Position numbers and translations under genes: made by a program. A stretch of 64,000 nucleotides of DNA from Quatrionicoccus australiensis (GTDB taxonomy: Bacteria > Pseudomonadota > Gammaproteobacteria > Burkholderiales > Rhodocyclaceae). The stretch spans positions 3,887,001-3,951,000 of the forward strand of contig NZ_JAHBAH010000001.1 in the NCBI RefSeq assembly GCF_020510425.1, read 5' to 3'. Shown here piece after piece: positions 20,821-30,852 of this stretch. Positions within the stretch are counted from its first letter, which is position 1, and each line of letters opens with the position of its first letter. The notes beneath the pieces are model-generated. The model was not told where the DNA came from and made no database searches. It saw nothing but the letters and a program-made list of their open reading frames with translations.

Positions 20821-22029
20821 TCAGGCCTTGGTGACAGCGGCGATGGCCTTGGCCACGTAGTCGAGGTTCTTGGTGTTCAGCGCGGCCAGGCAGATGCGAC
20901 CGGTCGACACGGCGTAGATGCCGAATTCGTCCTTCATGCGTTCAACCTGGGCGGCGGTCAGGCCGGTGTAGGAGAACATGCCGCGTTGCTGGGCGACGAA
21001 GGAGAAGTCCTGCGGGCAACCGGTAGCCTTGATGGCATCAACCAGGCCGGTGCGCATGGCGCGGATGCGCAGACGCATGCCTGCCAGTTCTTCTTCCCAC
21101 TGGGCGCGCAGTTCGCTCGAAGCGAGAACGGCAGCAATCAGCGCACCACCGTGGCTCGGCGGGTTGGAGTAGTTGGTGCGGATGACGCGCTTGACCTGCG
21201 ACAGCACGCGAGCCGATTCTTCCTTGGCGGCGGTGACGACGGACAGGGCGCCAACGCGTTCGCCGTACAGCGAGAAGTTCTTGGAGAACGAGCTGGAGGC
21301 GAAGAACTGCAGGCCGGAAGCCGAGAAGGCGCGGATTGCGACGGCGTCGGCATCGATGCCGTCGGCAAAGCCCTGGTAGGCCATGTCGAGGAAGGGCACC
21401 AAACCGCGTTCCTTGCAGATGCCGACGACTTCGGCCCACTGGGCGTCCGACATGTCGGCGCCGGTCGGGTTGTGGCAACAGGCGTGCAGCAGCACGACGG
21501 AGCCCGGGACCATGGCGTTCAGGTCGGCCTTCATGCCGGCGAAGTTCACGCCGCGGCTGGCGGCGTCGTAGTAGGTGTAGTCTTCGACCACGAAACCGGC
21601 GGCTTCGAACAGGGCGCGGTGGTTTTCCCAGGACGGGTTGCTGATGTAAACCTTGGCATCCGGATTGAGGCGCTTCAGGTAATCAGCGCCGATGCGCAGG
21701 GCGCCCGTGCCGCCGATGGCCTGGGCGGTAATCACGCGGCCGGCAGCGAGGAGTTCGGAGTCCTGGCCGAACAGCAGGTTCTGCACGGCGGTGTTGTAGG
21801 TGGCCGGGCCTTCGATCGGCTGGTAGCCGCGCGGCAGGGCTGCCTTGACGCGGATGTCTTCGGCCGTCTTGACGGCGCCGAGCAGGGGGATCTTGCCGTT
21901 GTCGTCGAAATAGACGCCAACGCCGAGGTTGACCTTGGTGCTACGCGTGTCGGCGTTGAAGGATTCGTTCAGGCCGAGAATGGGATCACGCGGGGCCATT
22001 TCCACCGCAGCAAAGATCGAAGAGGACAT
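20821..22029 (-). CDS. Aromatic/aspartate aminotransferase
   Basis: A 402-residue class I PLP aminotransferase of the AspC/TyrB type. The start at 22029 gives the family N-terminus (MSSSIFAAVEMAPRDPILGL); the frame stays open for over 300 codons upstream, but that part overlaps uvrB and is not coding. The PLP lysine is in the SSSFSKNFSLYGERVGAL region (Lys ~250), and the carboxylate-binding arginine lies in YAVSTGRICLA near the C-terminus. It converts aspartate or aromatic amino acids with 2-oxoglutarate. It diverges from uvrB. Confidence 0.92.
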   Translation of the reverse strand: MSSSIFAAVEMAPRDPILGLNESFNADTRSTKVNLGVGVYFDDNGKIPLLGAVKTAEDIRVKAALPRGYQPIEGPATYNTAVQNLLFGQDSELLAAGRVITAQAIGGTGALRIGADYLKRLNPDAKVYISNPSWENHRALFEAAGFVVEDYTYYDAASRGVNFAGMKADLNAMVPGSVVLLHACCHNPTGADMSDAQWAEVVGICKERGLVPFLDMAYQGFADGIDADAVAIRAFSASGLQFFASSSFSKNFSLYGERVGALSVVTAAKEESARVLSQVKRVIRTNYSNPPSHGGALIAAVLASSELRAQWEEELAGMRLRIRAMRTGLVDAIKATGCPQDFSFVAQQRGMFSYTGLTAAQVERMKDEFGIYAVSTGRICLAALNTKNLDYVAKAIAAVTKA

Positions 22030-22104
22030 AAAGACTCCATGGAATAATAGGCACAATGTTCGCACAGCGATCTTGCCGGGCGAGAGAAACCGAAGAATTT
22101 TAGC

Positions 22105-24168
22105 ATGATAGAAACCCCGACCAATACACCCGTAGCCTGCTTTGAAGGCAGTCCTTTCCGTCTGCATCAGCCGTTTCCGCCGGCCGGTGATCAGCCCGAG
22201 GCAATCCGCCTGCTCGTCGAGGGGCTGGAGGATGGTCTGTCCTTCCAGACGCTGCTTGGCGTGACCGGCTCGGGCAAGACCTACACGATGGCAAATGTGA
22301 TCGCCCGGACCGGTCGACCGGCGCTGGTGCTGGCCCCGAACAAGACGCTGGCAGCGCAGTTGTACTCGGAGTTCAAGGAATTCTTTCCGGAAAACTCGGT
22401 CGAGTATTTCGTCTCCTACTACGATTATTACCAGCCGGAAGCCTATGTACCGTCGCGCGACCTGTTCATCGAGAAGGACAGTTCGATCAACGATCACATC
22501 GAGCAGATGCGCCTGTCGGCAACCAAGAGCCTGATCGAGCGGCGCGACGTGGTGATTGTCGCGACGGTGTCCTGCATCTACGGTATCGGCGATCGCGACG
22601 AGTATCACAACATGATCCTGACCATGCGCGTCGGCGACCGTCTCGATCAGCGCGCCATCGTCAAGCGCCTGACCGAAATGCAGTACGAGCGCAACGACAT
22701 GGATTTCCACCGCGGAACATTCCGCGTGCGCGGCGACATCATCGACATCTTTCCGGCCGAACACGCCGAGCACGCCATCCGCGTTTCGCTGTTCGACGAC
22801 GAGATCGAAGGATTGCAGTTTTTTGACCCGTTGACCGGTCATCTGCTGCACAAGGCGCTGCGCTTCACCGTGTTCCCGGCTTCGCATTACGTGACGCCGC
22901 GCGATACCGTGGTGCGCGCCATCGAGGCGATCAAGACGGAGTTGCGCGAGCGGATCGACTTCTTTACGAAGAACAACAAGCTGGTCGAAGCGCAACGTAT
23001 CGAGCAGCGTACCCGTTTCGATCTCGAATTACTCGACCAGATCGGCTTCTGCAAGGGCATTGAAAACTACTCACGGCACTTTTCCGGGCGTCGCGCCGGC
23101 GAAGCGCCGCCGACCCTGATCGATTACCTGCCGGCCGATGCGCTGATGTTCATCGACGAATCGCACGTCACCATCGGCCAGGTTGGCGGCATGTTCAAGG
23201 GCGACCGCTCGCGCAAGGAGAATCTGGTCGATTACGGCTTCCGGCTGCCTTCGGCGCTCGATAACCGGCCCTTGCAGTTCAACGAATTCGAGTCGCACAT
23301 GCGGCAGACGGTGTTTGTCTCGGCGACGCCGGCCGATTACGAAAACCAGCATGCCGGGCAGGTCGTCGAACAGGTGGTGCGGCCGACTGGCCTGGTCGAT
23401 CCGGAAGTGATCGTGCGTCCGGCGTCGACCCAGGTCGATGACCTGCTTTCGGAAATCAGGAAGCGGGTCGAGGTCGGCGAGCGCGTTCTGGTCACGACGC
23501 TGACCAAGCGCATGTCGGAAGACTTGACGGATTTTCTTGCCGACAACGACATCAAGGTGCGTTACCTGCACTCGGATATCGATACCGTCGAGCGCGTCGA
23601 GATCATTCGCGATCTCCGCCTCGGCGAGTTCGATGTGCTGGTCGGTATCAATTTGCTGCGCGAGGGCCTTGATATTCCGGAGGTGTCGCTGGTCGCGATT
23701 CTCGATGCCGACAAGGAAGGATTTTTGCGTTCCGAGCGCTCGCTGATCCAGACCATGGGCCGGGCGGCACGTCATATCCATGGCACAGCCATCCTTTATG
23801 CTGATACAGTTACGCAATCCATGCAGCGCGCCATCGCCGAAACCGGGCGGCGGCGCGAAAAGCAGATCAGTTTCAATCTGGAGCAGGGTATTACGCCGCG
23901 CGGTGTGTCCAAGAAAATCAAGGACATCATCGATGGCGTCTACGATGCAGAATCGGCGCAGACCGAGCAGAAAGCAGCCCAGCAGCAGGCTGCCTATCTG
24001 GCCATGGATGAAAAGAGCGTTGCCAAGGAAATCAAGCGTCTGGAAAAACTGATGCTTGAGTGTGCAAAAAACCTTGAATTCGAAAAGGCGGCGGCAGCCC
24101 GCGACGACTTGTTCCGGCTCAGGGAACGGGTCTTCGGTGCGGCGCCCCACGACCCTGATGGAGACTAA
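22105..24168 (+). CDS. uvrB: Excinuclease ABC subunit B
   Basis: DNA-damage-verifying helicase-like subunit of nucleotide excision repair, 687 residues. Walker A is [14 protein letters not shown] (~residue 53). The beta-hairpin region holds [13 protein letters not shown], the helicase motif VI region is QTMGRAARH, and a C-terminal UVR domain (~residues 630-665) contacts UvrC. All are intact. uvrC lies 31 kb away in this window. The promoter region is the 75 bp shared with the divergent aminotransferase; I see no clear LexA box there. Confidence 0.97.
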   Translation: MIETPTNTPVACFEGSPFRLHQPFPPAGDQPEAIRLLVEGLEDGLSFQTLLGVTGSGKTYTMANVIARTGRPALVLAPNKTLAAQLYSEFKEFFPENSVEYFVSYYDYYQPEAYVPSRDLFIEKDSSINDHIEQMRLSATKSLIERRDVVIVATVSCIYGIGDRDEYHNMILTMRVGDRLDQRAIVKRLTEMQYERNDMDFHRGTFRVRGDIIDIFPAEHAEHAIRVSLFDDEIEGLQFFDPLTGHLLHKALRFTVFPASHYVTPRDTVVRAIEAIKTELRERIDFFTKNNKLVEAQRIEQRTRFDLELLDQIGFCKGIENYSRHFSGRRAGEAPPTLIDYLPADALMFIDESHVTIGQVGGMFKGDRSRKENLVDYGFRLPSALDNRPLQFNEFESHMRQTVFVSATPADYENQHAGQVVEQVVRPTGLVDPEVIVRPASTQVDDLLSEIRKRVEVGERVLVTTLTKRMSEDLTDFLADNDIKVRYLHSDIDTVERVEIIRDLRLGEFDVLVGINLLREGLDIPEVSLVAILDADKEGFLRSERSLIQTMGRAARHIHGTAILYADTVTQSMQRAIAETGRRREKQISFNLEQGITPRGVSKKIKDIIDGVYDAESAQTEQKAAQQQAAYLAMDEKSVAKEIKRLEKLMLECAKNLEFEKAAAARDDLFRLRERVFGAAPHDPDGD

Positions 24169-24173
24169 TAAAA

Positions 24174-24656
24174 ATGATATATCGCGTGCTCTTTGTGTGC
24201 ATGGGAAATATATGTCGCTCCCCGACGGCGGAAGGCGTCTTGCGGCAATTTATCCGGCTTAACAATATGGGTGACAAGGTCGAGGTTGATTCGGCCGGAA
24301 CGCATGGCTATCACGTCGGCGAGGCGCCGGATTCGCGGACGCAGCGTGCCGCGGCCGTGCGTGGCTATAACCTTTCGCAGTTGCGGGCGCGCAAGGTGGC
24401 GCGCCAGGATCTCGATTATTTCGACCTGGTTCTCGCCATGGACAAGAACAATCTCGACAACCTGCAACGTTTGGCGAGTCCGGAGCAGCAGGAAAAGATC
24501 AAGCTGTTCATGGATTTTTCAAAAAATTTCGACGACAACGAAGTGCCTGACCCGTATTACGGGCTTGGGCATGGTTTCGATCTGGTACTTGATATGGTTG
24601 AAGATGCGGCACAGGGGTTGATCGAGGAGATCAAGGAAAAGCTGGCGCATTCCTGA
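24174..24656 (+). CDS. Low-molecular-weight protein-tyrosine phosphatase
   Basis: A 160-residue cytoplasmic phosphatase. The P-loop is CMGNICRS (Cys9 to Arg15, CX5R) and the general acid aspartate is in VPDPYYG near residue 126. Both catalytic parts are intact. It begins five bases after the uvrB stop and is probably co-transcribed with it. Members next to a tyrosine kinase act in exopolysaccharide control; no kinase is nearby, so the target is open (it could also act on arginine phosphate or small molecules). Confidence 0.92.
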   Translation: MIYRVLFVCMGNICRSPTAEGVLRQFIRLNNMGDKVEVDSAGTHGYHVGEAPDSRTQRAAAVRGYNLSQLRARKVARQDLDYFDLVLAMDKNNLDNLQRLASPEQQEKIKLFMDFSKNFDDNEVPDPYYGLGHGFDLVLDMVEDAAQGLIEEIKEKLAHS

Positions 24657-24677
24657 TTCGCTATCTGAACAGGAAAT

Positions 24678-24708
24678 AAAAAGGGGCACCCGCGGGTGCC
24701 CCTTTTTT
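24678..24708. terminator. Bidirectional terminator between the phosphatase gene and rne
   Basis: A perfect GC-rich palindrome centred at 24692/24693 (GGGGCACCC / GGGTGCCCC), flanked by A-run on the left and a six-T run on the right. It serves both convergent transcripts. Confidence 0.9.
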
Positions 24709-24723
24709 GTCAGGCTGAAACGC

Positions 24724-27492
24724 TTAGTTTTGCGTTTCCACCATGACCAGCGGTGCGTCCTGAGCCTGTTCTGCGGCCGTCTTCTGCTTGCGCGGACGAC
24801 CCAGCTTGACCGGAGCTTCCGGTTGGGCCATGAGCGGTTCCGCCGTGGTTTGCACGAGGACCAGGCCGCTTTCGGAGAGAGTCTTTTCCAGGTCAACCGG
24901 AGCAGCAGCCGGTGCCACGATTTCCTTGCGTTCGACGATGTCGACCGTTACGGCGCTAATCGCGGCTTCCGGTTCTGCAGCAGGAGGAGCGATTTCAGCT
25001 TGCGGCGCGGCTTCAACAGGTGCTGCTGGTGTCTCCACCGGCGCTGCGACTTCAACTGCAGGTGCAGCGACTTCAACCGCCGAAACTGCGACTTCAGCTG
25101 CCGGAGCGGCTGCTTCGGTGACGGTGACGACAACCGGTTCGACAGCAGCGGGTGCGGCTTCCTGAACGGCGACCGGGGCAGGTTGGGCGGCCGCCGGTTC
25201 CGCTGCCGGAATCACGACGACAACCGGTTCCTGGCTGATCTGCTCTGTGCTTTCGGCAACTGCCGGAGCCTTGTCCTGCGTTTCGGCCGGTGCAGCATTG
25301 GCGCCATTGTTCTCGGCTTCATTGCGACGCTCGCCGCGACCGCGACCACCGCGACGACCACGGCGACGGGCGCCCTGTTCTTCGCCGTTGCCGGCTTCCG
25401 GTGTTTCGCCAGAATTGCCCGGCAGGTTCAGGTTGGCCGTCTCAGCGACAGTGACCGGGGCATTGAGCTTGTTGTCGACGCTGGTTTCTGCCGGTTGCTG
25501 GCGATCGCGGCGTTCCTTGCGTTCGCCGCGCGGGCGACGTTCCTGACGCTCGCCTGCGTTGGCTGACGGCGTAGCGGTCGACTCCTCACGCGGGGCTTTT
25601 TCCGAATTGCGTTCGCCGCGTTCGTTGCGATTGCCGCGCTCTTCGTCACGTCCCTTGTTGCGCCCGTTGCGGCGGCCATCACGGCCTTCGCCGCGTTCAC
25701 GACGACCGTCATTGCGGCCTTCGCGCGGCTTTTTCGGTGCCGGCTGGGCAACCGGTGCGGGTTCGGCAACCTTGGGTTCGCTACGGAACCAGGAGAAGAT
25801 CTTGGCGATCAGGCCGGCTTCAGCTTGCGCTGCTGCCGGTGCCGGCGCTTCCACCGTCTTTTCCGGCATGATCGGCGCCGGCTGTTCCGGCGAGATACCC
25901 TTGATCATGGCTTCCTGGCGCGGCTTGGCAGCTTCGTCCTTGCCGTTGCCCGGCTTGCTGGCTTCCTCGATCGGGGCGTCGACCATCTTGTAGGACGGTT
26001 CGCGCACATCGTCGTTGTTGAGGTCGTCGTGGCGCAGGCGGGTAATCGAATGCGCCGGCGTTTCCAGGTGGATGTTCGGGATCAGCAGGATGGTGACCTT
26101 GTGGCGCAATTCGATGGCCTGGATGTCCGGGCGCTTCTCGTTGAGCAGGAAGGTGGCAACATCGACCGGCATCTGGACATGCACGGCGCCGGTATTTTCC
26201 TTCATCGCTTCCTCTTCGAGGATGCGCAGGATGTGCAGCGCAGCCGATTCGGTGGAGCGGATGTGGCCGGTGCCGGTACAGCGCGGGCAGGAGATGTAGC
26301 TGGTTTCGGCGAGGGCCGGGCGCAGGCGCTGACGCGACAGTTCCATCAGGCCGAAGCGGCTGATCTTGCCCATCTGGACGCGGGCACGGTCGAAACGCAG
26401 CGCATCGCGCAGGCGGTTTTCGACTTCGCGCTGGTTCTTCTGGTTTTCCATGTCGATGAAGTCGATCACGATCAGGCCGCCCAGGTCGCGCAGGCGGAGC
26501 TGGCGGGCCAGTTCTTCAGCGGCTTCGAGATTGGTCTTGAACGCGGTTTCTTCGATGTCGGCACCCTTGGTGGCGCGACCGGAGTTCACGTCGACTGCAA
26601 CCAGTGCTTCGGTGTGGTCGATGACGATGGCGCCGCCGGACGGCAGGTTGACTTGGCGGACGAAGGCGGTTTCGATCTGGTGTTCGATCTGGAAGCGCGA
26701 GAAGAGCGGCACATCGTCGCGGTAACGCTTGACGCGATTGATGTTGGCCGGCATCACCGTGCCCATGAAGGCGCGGGCCTGTTCGTATACTTCATCGGTG
26801 TCGATGAGGATTTCACCGATTTCCGAATGGAAGTAGTCGCGAATGGCGCGAATGACCAGGCTGCCTTCGAGGTAGATCAGGAAAGCGCCGCTCTGCTGCT
26901 TGGCGGCGCCTTCGATGGCGGTCCACAGTTGCATCAGATAATTCAAGTCCCACTGCAGCTCTTCAGCCTGGCGGCCGATGGCTGCGGTGCGGGCGATCAG
27001 GCTCATGCCGCTGGGCACTTCGAGCTGATCCATGGTGTCGCGCAGTTCGGCGCGCTCGTCACCGTCGACGCGACGGGAAACACCACCGCCGCGCGGATTG
27101 TTCGGCATCAGCACGAGGTAACGGCCGGCCAGGGATACGTAGGTGGTGAGGGCGGCGCCCTTGTTGCCACGTTCGTCCTTGTCGACCTGGACGATCAGTT
27201 CCTGACCTTCCTTGAGGGCTTCATTGATCTTGGCACGACCAACTTCGACGCCGGGCTGAAAATAGGAACGGGAGATTTCCTTGAACGGCAGGAAGCCGTG
27301 TCGATCCGCGCCGTAGTCTACGAAGCAGGCTTCGAGACTGGGTTCGATGCGGGTAATGATCCCTTTGTAAATGTTGCTTTTACGTTGTTCCTTGGCGGCT
27401 GATTCAATGTCTAGGTCAATCAGTTTCTGACCATCAACAATGGCGACACGGAGTTCTTCAGCCTGTGTCGCATTGAAAAGCATGCGTTTCAT
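24724..27492 (-). CDS. rne: Ribonuclease E
   Basis: Main mRNA-decay and rRNA/tRNA-processing endonuclease, 922 residues from the start at 27492 (MKRMLF), which matches the family N-terminus. The S1 domain covers ~35-120. The DNase I-like catalytic aspartates lie in [10 protein letters not shown] (~302) and IDFIDMEN (~345), and the Zn-link CPRCTGTG is near residue 403. The second half is low-complexity: an arginine/glutamate/asparagine-rich block (likely RNA binding), then an alanine/proline/valine/glutamate-rich tail. This is the unstructured degradosome scaffold half typical of gammaproteobacterial and betaproteobacterial enzymes. Confidence 0.95.
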   Translation of the reverse strand: MKRMLFNATQAEELRVAIVDGQKLIDLDIESAAKEQRKSNIYKGIITRIEPSLEACFVDYGADRHGFLPFKEISRSYFQPGVEVGRAKINEALKEGQELIVQVDKDERGNKGAALTTYVSLAGRYLVLMPNNPRGGGVSRRVDGDERAELRDTMDQLEVPSGMSLIARTAAIGRQAEELQWDLNYLMQLWTAIEGAAKQQSGAFLIYLEGSLVIRAIRDYFHSEIGEILIDTDEVYEQARAFMGTVMPANINRVKRYRDDVPLFSRFQIEHQIETAFVRQVNLPSGGAIVIDHTEALVAVDVNSGRATKGADIEETAFKTNLEAAEELARQLRLRDLGGLIVIDFIDMENQKNQREVENRLRDALRFDRARVQMGKISRFGLMELSRQRLRPALAETSYISCPRCTGTGHIRSTESAALHILRILEEEAMKENTGAVHVQMPVDVATFLLNEKRPDIQAIELRHKVTILLIPNIHLETPAHSITRLRHDDLNNDDVREPSYKMVDAPIEEASKPGNGKDEAAKPRQEAMIKGISPEQPAPIMPEKTVEAPAPAAAQAEAGLIAKIFSWFRSEPKVAEPAPVAQPAPKKPREGRNDGRRERGEGRDGRRNGRNKGRDEERGNRNERGERNSEKAPREESTATPSANAGERQERRPRGERKERRDRQQPAETSVDNKLNAPVTVAETANLNLPGNSGETPEAGNGEEQGARRRGRRGGRGRGERRNEAENNGANAAPAETQDKAPAVAESTEQISQEPVVVVIPAAEPAAAQPAPVAVQEAAPAAVEPVVVTVTEAAAPAAEVAVSAVEVAAPAVEVAAPVETPAAPVEAAPQAEIAPPAAEPEAAISAVTVDIVERKEIVAPAAAPVDLEKTLSESGLVLVQTTAEPLMAQPEAPVKLGRPRKQKTAAEQAQDAPLVMVETQN

Positions 27493-27892
27493 TATTTTGG
27501 GGCTCCAGCGCGCTTGGAGCACGCGACAGGGAAGCGCCAGTTCAGGCAGCGACAGTTTCAGTTAGCGGATTGCTTCATGTAAATAAATGGCAAAGGCGAC
27601 GAAGAATGTGCTGATCAACAAATGGCTGCGTGTTTTTTATTGAAATTCGCAACCTGATAATTCCTGCAACGGGCAATCCGTGCGTGCTTAAGGCGGGCTA
27701 ATCCATTAACATCACTACTTTTGGTGAGTGAACTTAACCAGTCGTTTTACGTTGGTCAGGCTTGCGCAAGTGGCGCAAGTGAGACTTCGGAGCCTGCCGT
27801 GCGGCGGTCGCGCATTTAGCGCGTGGCGAACGGTCTGACGGTTCGGAATCTCTTGCAAACCTAGACGAAAAACGTGGGCAGTATATTAGAAA
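27493..27892. promoter_or_regulatory. 400-bp divergent leader region of rne and rluC
   Basis: A gene-free gap between the two start codons. On the rne side (minus strand) a hairpin pairs GCTCCA with TGGAGC (27520-27515 and 27507-27502). Its 3' arm contains GGAG, the only good ribosome-binding site, 10 nt before the ATG. On the rluC side there is a tandem 9-mer GCGCAAGTG (27764-27772, 27773-27781) overlapping the palindrome CTTGCGCAAG. The long leader fits a feedback-regulated rne mRNA as known in E. coli. I could not assign confident promoters here. Confidence 0.55.
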
Positions 27893-28900
27893 ATGAATGA
27901 TGCTGGTAACAATTCGGTCACCCATGTCGTGATCGGCGAAGAAGAAGAGGGCCAGCGTCTTGACAACTATTTGATCAGACGTTGCAAGGGGGTTCCGAAG
28001 AGCCACCTTTATCGCATTTTGCGCAGTGGTGAAGTGCGCGTGAACAGCCGGCGAGTCGATGCGACTTATCGTTTGTGTGCCGGTGACAATCTGCGTATTC
28101 CGCCGATCCGCATTGCCGAGCGGCCGCAAAATGAGGTCGATGAGGCGGCCAAGCAGCGCGTCGATTTGCCGATCATCTATGAAGATGAGGCGCTGCTCGT
28201 CATCGACAAGCCGGAAGGCATTGCGGTGCACGGCGGCAGCGGTGTCAGCTTCGGTGTGATCGAGGCCTTGCGCCGGCAGCGGCCCCTGGCCAAGTTCCTT
28301 GAGCTGGCGCACCGCCTCGATCGCGAAACTTCGGGCATTCTGCTGGTTGGCAAGAAGCGTCTGGCGCTGACCGCGCTGCACGACATGTTCCGCGAGCACG
28401 GGGCCGGTGCTGACAAGCGTTACCTCGTGCTGGTCAAGGGGCGCTGGATGAACAACACGCAGCACGTCAAGCTGCCGCTGTACAAGTATCTGACCGAAGG
28501 TGGTGAGAGGCGCGTCATGGTGCGCGATGACGGCAAGGCGTCGCACACGGTTTTTCGTCTGCTGGCGCGCTGGCCGGAGATGAGTCTGCTCGAGGCGCAA
28601 TTGAAGACTGGGCGCACGCACCAGATCCGGGTGCATCTCGCGCATCTCGGTTTCCCGATTCTCGGCGACGAGAAGTACGGGGAATTCGCCCTCAACAAGA
28701 ATCTCAAGCGCGAGGGGCTGAAGCGCATGGCGCTGCACGCTTGGCGCATGGCCTTCCGGCATCCGCTGACGGCGGCGCCGCTGGAGTGCGTGGCGCCCTT
28801 GCCGGGCAGTATCGGTGACTATATCGCAGCGGTCGACGCGAAAAAAACACGCGAATTCACCGCCGAAAACCTGCAACAAATTCTCGGGAAAGAACTCTGA
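27893..28900 (+). CDS. rluC: 23S rRNA pseudouridine synthase RluC
   Basis: A 335-residue RluA-family enzyme. An N-terminal S4 RNA-binding domain (RLDNYLIRRCKGVPKSHLYR, ~residues 22-70) precedes the catalytic domain, whose motif HRLDRETSGILL carries the essential aspartate (~residue 143). Family members modify 23S rRNA positions 955, 2504 and 2580. Position next to rne, as in E. coli, supports RluC over RluD. It leads an operon with a HAD phosphatase, Rieske protein and sppA. Confidence 0.93.
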   Translation: MNDAGNNSVTHVVIGEEEEGQRLDNYLIRRCKGVPKSHLYRILRSGEVRVNSRRVDATYRLCAGDNLRIPPIRIAERPQNEVDEAAKQRVDLPIIYEDEALLVIDKPEGIAVHGGSGVSFGVIEALRRQRPLAKFLELAHRLDRETSGILLVGKKRLALTALHDMFREHGAGADKRYLVLVKGRWMNNTQHVKLPLYKYLTEGGERRVMVRDDGKASHTVFRLLARWPEMSLLEAQLKTGRTHQIRVHLAHLGFPILGDEKYGEFALNKNLKREGLKRMALHAWRMAFRHPLTAAPLECVAPLPGSIGDYIAAVDAKKTREFTAENLQQILGKEL

Positions 28901-28905
28901 GCAAC

Positions 28906-29556
28906 ATGAAGTATCAACTGATCGTTTTTGACTGGGATGGCACGCTGCTCGATTCGGCGGGTGCCATCGTCAGCGCCATCAAGGCATCGAGCCGTGATCT
29001 CGGTTTGCCTGAGCCGAGCGACGAGCGTGCCCGGCACGTGATCGGGCTGGGGTTGACCGATGCCTTGCGGCATGCGGTGCCTGAATTGCAGCCCGAGCGC
29101 TACCAGGAGATGGTCGAGCGCTACCGTTTTCATTACCTGTCGGGGGATAATCAGCTGACGCTGTTTCCCGGTGTTCCTGAAATGCTGGCTCGCCTTCAGG
29201 CGGCCGGGCATATCCTGACGGTGGCGACCGGCAAGAGTCGTCTCGGGCTGGAGCGGGCACTGGATCATTCCGGTTTGCGCCCCTTGTTCCAGGCCTCGCG
29301 TTGTGCCGATGAATGCCATTCGAAGCCGCATCCGCAAATGCTGGAAGAGCTGACGGCGGAATTCGGCGTGGCGAACGAGTCGACCGTGATGATCGGCGAT
29401 ACTTCGCACGATCTGTTGATGGCCAGCAATGCCGGGGTTGATAGTCTGGCGGTGACGTACGGGGCGCATCCGCACGAACATTTGCTGGAGCATAAGCCGC
29501 GGGCCTGTCTGCACAGTGTTCGGGAGCTCGACGATTGGCTGAAGCGCTACGCCTGA
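28906..29556 (+). CDS. HAD-family phosphatase, phosphoglycolate phosphatase-like
   Basis: A 216-residue haloacid dehalogenase hydrolase. Motif I is FDWDGTLLDSAG (nucleophile Asp10), motif II includes the VATGK threonine, and motif IV is MIGDTSHD. The helical cap sits after motif I. The Gph/PGMB-like class dephosphorylates small phosphates such as phosphoglycolate; the exact substrate cannot be set from sequence. It starts five bases after rluC and overlaps the Rieske gene by 22 bases. Confidence 0.88.
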   Translation: MKYQLIVFDWDGTLLDSAGAIVSAIKASSRDLGLPEPSDERARHVIGLGLTDALRHAVPELQPERYQEMVERYRFHYLSGDNQLTLFPGVPEMLARLQAAGHILTVATGKSRLGLERALDHSGLRPLFQASRCADECHSKPHPQMLEELTAEFGVANESTVMIGDTSHDLLMASNAGVDSLAVTYGAHPHEHLLEHKPRACLHSVRELDDWLKRYA

Positions 29557-29894
29557 TTTGCGCTGGCAGCGAGGTGGTCGAGGCGGGCCGGGGATTTCGT
29601 TTCTTGGTCGAGCGTTACGGCCAGCCGGCTAACGCTTTTGTCATTCGCCATCATGGGCAGGTTTTTGCCTATTTCAACGAATGTGCGCATGTTCCGGCGC
29701 AACTGGACTGGCAGCCCGGCGAGTTCTTCGATCATTCCAAGCTATACTTGATTTGCTCGATTCATGGCGCGCTTTATGCTCCGGATACGGGCAGGTGCCT
29801 TGGTGGACGCTGTGGTAAAAAGGGGCTTAAGCCCCTGCCGGTACGCGAAATCCAGGGGCAGATTTATTTAGAACTGGAAAACAGTCATGGATAA
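29535..29894 (+). CDS. Small Rieske [2Fe-2S] protein
   Basis: A 119-residue soluble Rieske protein. The cluster ligands are visible as ECAHVPAQ (Cys-X-His) and LICSIHGALY (Cys-X2-His). There is no signal peptide or membrane anchor, so it resembles a cytoplasmic Rieske ferredoxin. Its redox partner is not evident. It overlaps the HAD gene by 22 bases and sppA by 8, which suggests tight co-expression although no functional link is known. Confidence 0.88.
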   Translation: MAEALRLICAGSEVVEAGRGFRFLVERYGQPANAFVIRHHGQVFAYFNECAHVPAQLDWQPGEFFDHSKLYLICSIHGALYAPDTGRCLGGRCGKKGLKPLPVREIQGQIYLELENSHG

Positions 29895-30849
29895 CCCCCA
29901 ATCTCCCGACACGAATTCGTCCTGGGAGCGTAAAACCCTGGAAAAGCTGGCCTTTGCCTCGCTCGAAGAGCAAAAGGCGAAGCGGCGCTGGGGCATTGTC
30001 TTCAAGGCGCTCGGTTTTGCCTATCTGCTGGTCGTTCTGTTCGCGTTGGTCGATTGGGGGGCTGGCGCCGAGCATGAGCAGCGCCATACCGCGATGGTCA
30101 CGCTGAATGGCGTCATCGAGGCCAAGGGCGAGGCCAATGCCGAAAATCTGATCGCCGCGCTCGATGCTGCCTTCGAGGAAAAGAACGCGGTTGCCGTTGT
30201 GTTGCGCATCAACAGTCCGGGCGGTAGTCCGGTTCAGGCCGGCATGATCAACGACGAAATCCGTCGCCTGCGCGGCAAATATCCGGATAAACCGCTTTAT
30301 GCCGTGGTTGAGGATATGTGCGCTTCCGGCGGTTATTTCGTGGCTGTGGCGGCTGACAAGATTTACGTGAACAAGGCCAGCATTGTCGGCTCGATCGGCG
30401 TGCTGATGGATGGCTTCGGCTTCAATGGTGTCATGGACAAGGTTGGCGTCGAGCGCCGCCTGCTGACGGCCGGTGAAAACAAGGGCTTCCTTGATCCGTT
30501 CTCGCCGCAGGTCGAGCGCCACAAGGCGCATGCCCAGACGCTGCTTAACGACATTCACCAGCAGTTCATCGATGTCGTCAAGGCGGGCCGTGGCAAGCGC
30601 CTGAAGGAAACGCCGGAAATGTTCTCTGGTCTGATGTGGACAGGTGTGCAAAGCGTGCAGATGGGCCTAGCCGACGATTTTGGCAGCATCGACTCGGTGG
30701 CGCGCGACGTCGTGCAGGCCGAGAAGGTGCTTGATTATTCGGTCAAGGACAATATTGCCGAACGTTTTGCCAAGCGTCTCGGGGCTGGTGCGGTCAACGG
30801 CCTGTGGAAGGGTGTTTCCGAAAGCGCGCTCGGGGCGCGCCTGCGGTAA
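29887..30849 (+). CDS. sppA: Signal peptide peptidase SppA, S49 family
   Basis: A 320-residue short-form SppA with one membrane anchor (~residues 39-57). The nucleophile serine is in EDMCASGGYF (~residue 145) and the general-base lysine in TAGENKGFLDPF (~197), both at positions normal for the short form. It digests cleaved signal peptides at the membrane. The C-terminus is also typical (QMGLADDFGSID). It is the last gene of the rluC operon and converges on the methylase gene. Confidence 0.92.
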   Translation: MDNPQSPDTNSSWERKTLEKLAFASLEEQKAKRRWGIVFKALGFAYLLVVLFALVDWGAGAEHEQRHTAMVTLNGVIEAKGEANAENLIAALDAAFEEKNAVAVVLRINSPGGSPVQAGMINDEIRRLRGKYPDKPLYAVVEDMCASGGYFVAVAADKIYVNKASIVGSIGVLMDGFGFNGVMDKVGVERRLLTAGENKGFLDPFSPQVERHKAHAQTLLNDIHQQFIDVVKAGRGKRLKETPEMFSGLMWTGVQSVQMGLADDFGSIDSVARDVVQAEKVLDYSVKDNIAERFAKRLGAGAVNGLWKGVSESALGARLR

Positions 30850-30852
30850 GCC

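Noticed and set aside
22030..22104. LexA-type SOS box upstream of uvrB
   Set aside because: No CTG-N10-CAG site was found in the 75-bp spacer.
22030..22995. N-terminal extension of the aminotransferase over uvrB
   Set aside because: The extra 320 codons are antisense to uvrB; the family N-terminus begins at 22029.
24940..25700. Repetitive-looking stretch that could suggest a CRISPR or tandem array
   Set aside because: It is the low-complexity Ala/Pro/Val/Glu and Arg-rich C-terminal half of RNase E; there are no regular spacers.
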